In this document: piece after piece, positions 13,892 through 15,206 of the stretch
How the letters are laid out: each line of letters starts with the position of its first letter
How positions within the stretch are numbered: the first letter of the stretch is position 1
Assembly (NCBI GenBank): GCA_947175715.1
Contig: CAMWOD010000007.1
Location: forward strand, 1 to 15,206
Length of the DNA stretch: 15,206 bases
Origin: an uncultured Porphyromonadaceae bacterium
GTDB taxonomy: Bacteria > Bacteroidota > Bacteroidia > Bacteroidales > Muribaculaceae
Reading direction: 5' to 3'
Position numbers and translations under genes: made by a program
Notes under the pieces: model-generated
What the model was told of the DNA's origin: nothing
What the model saw: only the letters and a program-made list of their open reading frames with translations
Databases searched by the model: none

Positions 13892-15206
13892 TTATTTCAC
13901 CACTACTTTTTCGGTTTCATTACCCATCTTGCGGATATAGATGCCGGGGGTTGTCGGTTCAGCTAACTTGATACCCTGCAGGTTGTACCATACCGGCTCG
14001 CAGCGGTTACTGCTGCCGGTTGACACATTGCCAACGCCAGCTATTTCGTCCCACAGCTTCACGCCACCCTCCTGCTCGAACAAGATATTGTAGTCCTTAT
14101 CCGTAACATACCGCAGGATCATCCGATTTAGAGCGTATCGTTCTGAATTGGCAAAGGGCAGAGGGAAAAGATTATGGAAACGAGCATTAAGTGACTTTGT
14201 CAATCCAACACCTTCAACCATCTCTGTTCTATGTATTTCATCAGATTCGGTTACTATATCATAAGTGTAAGTAGGATAATCCATTCCAGAGTTCGTGATT
14301 ATATTTTGATCTACAAATTGACACTTCCACGTGTAGTGTTGGTAATTAGGATCAATATCCGATTTGCCTAAATAGTAGTTGGATTTGTTGAAATCATAGA
14401 CCATGAACGGCTCAAACCCATCATCATACATATAGTGGATATACCAGGGTGTAAATCCAGCGTAAGGCCCAAGATTTGTTTTAAAAAACTCTTCCTGATC
14501 GTCGGTCCAGTCGGTTTTCAACATTACATATACTCTTTTGTCAGACTCACGAATATATGCAAAGGTTAGATCATCCTCTGCGAATTTAGCTCCTTCGGGA
14601 TGAGCATTCAGATCACGGTAATGGCTTATGTAAACTTTATTCCATTTTTCCTCATTAATCACTACTTCACTACCTATTGTAATTCCCACTTCGTGTTTAA
14701 CGTATGGTCCATACCATCGATTTAATTGCCCATCAATCTCCTGCCACCACGTCTTACCCTCAACAACCATCGGCACGTAGTCGCTTGCAGTTTTCTTGGC
14801 TTTTGACATTTTATTCATTCTTGTATCATCGCAACGTTTAATGAATGAATAATTGAACGAACCGTCATTAATGGCCCATTCATCGTCGTTCAATATATCC
14901 CATGCGATAATATTGAGAGTGGCATTTTCGCCCATGTGGATTTCAGACAATGAAACTGTGCCATCGGCAATAATCGTTAATGTGGCGTCGTGTTGAAGGG
15001 ACACGCCCTTGCCAAAATTAACGTCTCCAAGTGCTTCAATTGTCACTGTTGCACAGGAAGATATGGTGACATCACCATTATTGCAAGCGTTTGAACCGAT
15101 GTATACATTGTCGGCGAAGATATATGGTGATGAATACTGCCATATGGTAAAATTTTCCACATGTAGTGGCAATATTTCAGCGGCCGAACCAGCAGTATAA
15201 ACACAA
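13892..15206 (-). CDS. Surface or secreted protein with T9SS sorting domain (5' partial)
   Basis: The frame stays open to the right window edge, so the gene is cut; the TTG at 15172 is not a credible start. The visible N-terminal part has short repeated strands rich in Thr, Val and Ile (DVTISSCATVTIEALGDV, ATLTIIADGTV, ATLNIIAW), resembling a beta-solenoid or stacked-strand region of cell-surface proteins. A middle part of about 250 residues, rich in aromatic and acidic residues, is not recognised. The C-terminus VWYNLQGIKLAEPTTPGIYIRKMG, ending in KVVVK, fits the T9SS sorting domain variant common in Prevotella and Muribaculaceae. It is thus likely exported by the system to which PorV belongs. 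The gene is markedly AT-richer than its neighbours, which suggests recent transfer or fast evolution. It ends in TAA ahead of a strong hairpin. Confidence 0.75.
   Translation of the reverse strand, partial: CVYTAGSAAEILPLHVENFTIWQYSSPYIFADNVYIGSNACNNGDVTISSCATVTIEALGDVNFGKGVSLQHDATLTIIADGTVSLSEIHMGENATLNIIAWDILNDDEWAINDGSFNYSFIKRCDDTRMNKMSKAKKTASDYVPMVVEGKTWWQEIDGQLNRWYGPYVKHEVGITIGSEVVINEEKWNKVYISHYRDLNAHPEGAKFAEDDLTFAYIRESDKRVYVMLKTDWTDDQEEFFKTNLGPYAGFTPWYIHYMYDDGFEPFMVYDFNKSNYYLGKSDIDPNYQHYTWKCQFVDQNIITNSGMDYPTYTYDIVTESDEIHRTEMVEGVGLTKSLNARFHNLFPLPFANSERYALNRMILRYVTDKDYNILFEQEGGVKLWDEIAGVGNVSTGSSNRCEPVWYNLQGIKLAEPTTPGIYIRKMGNETEKVVVK

Overview
The window looks like chromosomal DNA from a member of the Bacteroidales, most likely a Muribaculaceae-type gut bacterium. 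This rests on a SusB-like GH97 glucosidase, the type IX secretion (T9SS) component PorV, two proteins with T9SS C-terminal sorting domains, a SUF-type Fe-S operon, a carboxyspermidine-route dehydrogenase, and promoter-like TAnnTTTG elements instead of E. coli-type -10 boxes. The genus cannot be fixed from sequence alone. Most genes are GC-rich; the last gene is clearly AT-rich.

Layout: the left end (3-2976, plus strand) holds the 3' part of a GH97 alpha-glucosidase. After a 138-base gap come two tightly spaced genes for a split Alg14/Alg13-like glycosyltransferase. Everything from 2979 to the right end is on the minus strand. Read in transcription order, from right to left, it starts with an AT-rich T9SS cargo protein cut by the window edge, followed by a strong hairpin. 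A promoter-like element follows, then a tiny secreted protein that is almost only a sorting domain, a DJ-1/PfpI protein, a CvpA-family membrane protein, sufB, sufC (interrupted), sufD, sufS, porV, ispF, a carboxynorspermidine/saccharopine dehydrogenase-like gene and an APC-family basic amino acid antiporter-like gene. Gaps in this minus-strand run are 80 bases or less and two suf junctions overlap, so one or two long transcripts are plausible.

Functionally, sufBCDS build Fe-S clusters. ispF makes an isoprenoid intermediate just upstream of the Fe-S enzymes IspG and IspH. PorV carries T9SS cargo to the cell surface, and two candidate cargo proteins lie nearby. The dehydrogenase and antiporter pair suggests polyamine or basic amino acid metabolism.

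The strongest anomaly is sufC. It is full length and in frame across its whole length, but carries a TAG stop plus a Gly-to-Val change inside the ABC signature motif, two single-base differences five bases apart. The most intriguing small gene is the 105-residue sorting-domain-only protein with its own promoter-like element. No tRNA, rRNA, CRISPR array, insertion sequence or integrase was seen. No gene-free stretch exceeds 300 bases. I found no clear evidence of a wholly new multi-gene system.
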